Shown piece by piece: positions 63,320 to 64,000 of a stretch of DNA of 64,000 nt. The position numbers and the translations under genes are program-made. This stretch comes from Strobilurus pachycystidiatus (taxonomy: Eukaryota; Basidiomycota; Agaricomycetes; Agaricales; Physalacriaceae). The stretch is from the NCBI GenBank assembly GCA_019915135.1, contig JAHLMK010000009.1:248001-312000 (forward strand). The letters run 5' to 3'. Under the pieces are notes generated by a model, which was given only the letters and a program-made list of their open reading frames with translations, was not told where the DNA came from and ran no database searches. Position 1 is the first letter of the stretch, and every line of letters begins with the position of its first letter.

Positions 63320-64000
63320 CATCTGGAAACGCCTATATATCTTAAGTCAACTTCAGTCAAATGAAAGTATCTTCAAGCACTGAAAGCTAAAAAGCCATAA
63401 AAGCGATTTAAGACAAGGTTATCTGAAACATGGACTTGAAAGTACTCAAAAGCGTAACATAAGCATCTGCTGGCAGTGCACAAGCACATAAAAGTATATG
63501 CATCAGATAACCTTGTCTTAAGTCATCTTGACAACACTGCCAAGTCTGCTTCGGAGTGCTTTCAAAGTGGTACACAGGCAACTTGAAGACCATTCAATGT
63601 ACTCCGCAAATACCTTCAATATATCTTGGGACATATGTTATCAAGAACCTTGTCTTCATTTGACTTCATTGTACCTATACAGCTCTTTCATGATAACTGT
63701 GTAGCACTGCCAATGTGTATTCAAGCATGTGTATACAAGAACCTTGTCTTCATGCAACTTCACTCTGCTTTTACTATGCTTGCATCGTAACTCTATAATA
63801 CTTGCACGGTATCTTTGCAGTGCTTGTATCTCTCCCCCAAAGTACTTGCATAATGCTTCTACAACACTTTGAGTACACTTTTATTATGCTTGTCTTGTGC
63901 TTTCACTGCATGTGTACTGTACCTTCCAAATGCTTGTCATCTACTTGTATTGGAGTTGGCAGCTACCTCGATTGCACTTGCAACACATCTTACAAACACT
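63320..64000. repeat. AT-rich degenerate repeat DNA
   Basis: Recurring words are AACCTTGTCTT, ACTTGCAT and GCTTGT. A 21-base inverted pair with one mismatch occurs at 63405-63425 and 63504-63524. No coding capacity. Confidence 0.65.

Noticed and set aside
1..64000. CRISPR array, bacterial operon or prophage
   Set aside because: No regularly spaced repeat-spacer pattern was seen. Intron-rich genes and eukaryotic retroelements place the sequence in a fungal nucleus.

Overview
The window looks like an accessory, transposon-rich segment of a mushroom-forming basidiomycete (Agaricomycetes) nuclear genome. Genes are split by many short GT-AG introns (mostly about 45-70 bp). The recognisable families are typical of mushrooms: F-box/LRR-like proteins, diverged kinases, KDZ transposase pieces and chromodomain Ty3/gypsy elements. 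There are no bacterial-style operons, CRISPR arrays or rRNA genes.

Layout. 0-6.4 kb: an interspersed TACCGTGA-type repeat with a perfect 38-bp palindrome, a five-exon gene of a mushroom-specific family, a 192-bp tandem duplication, an F-box relic and a small secreted beta/gamma-crystallin-like protein. 6.47-15.18 kb: a very young Ty3/gypsy element with 349-bp LTRs, 5-bp target-site duplications, one in-frame TGA in pol and a 1.76-kb AT-rich stretch between gag and pol. 15.4-32.9 kb: mostly host genes, namely two F-box proteins, a stand-alone MLKL/HeLo-like helical domain gene, a decayed CFIm25 (NUDT21-type) array, a DUF4238-kinase fusion, a ten-exon dihydrodiol/D-xylose dehydrogenase, a C2H2 zinc-finger gene and a second mushroom-type kinase. 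33.7-46.9 kb: nested mobile DNA. It holds two hAT-like MITEs with perfect 8-bp target-site duplications, a partial gene of a mushroom multi-copy family, and two LTR-flanked or LTR-adjacent segments that lack gag-pol and carry an intron-containing gene on the strand opposite to the LTR. It also holds truncated and re-ordered KDZ transposase pieces. 47-56.4 kb: a compact group of mushroom-restricted genes, including two proteins with viroplasmin/RNase H1 N-terminal-like modules and a 912-residue protein. They share a recurring TCTAGGGA motif in the spaces between them, and a tRNA-like gene lies among them. 57.2-63.3 kb: a second chromovirus on the minus strand with intact gag and pol joined by a canonical -1 slippery heptamer, one full LTR and a 76-bp remnant of the other. 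The window ends in AT-rich repetitive DNA.

Multi-exon coordinates are outer bounds. Exon boundaries in the evidence were worked out by hand from splice signals, reading frame and remembered family patterns. No database search was possible, so family names rest on motif recognition.
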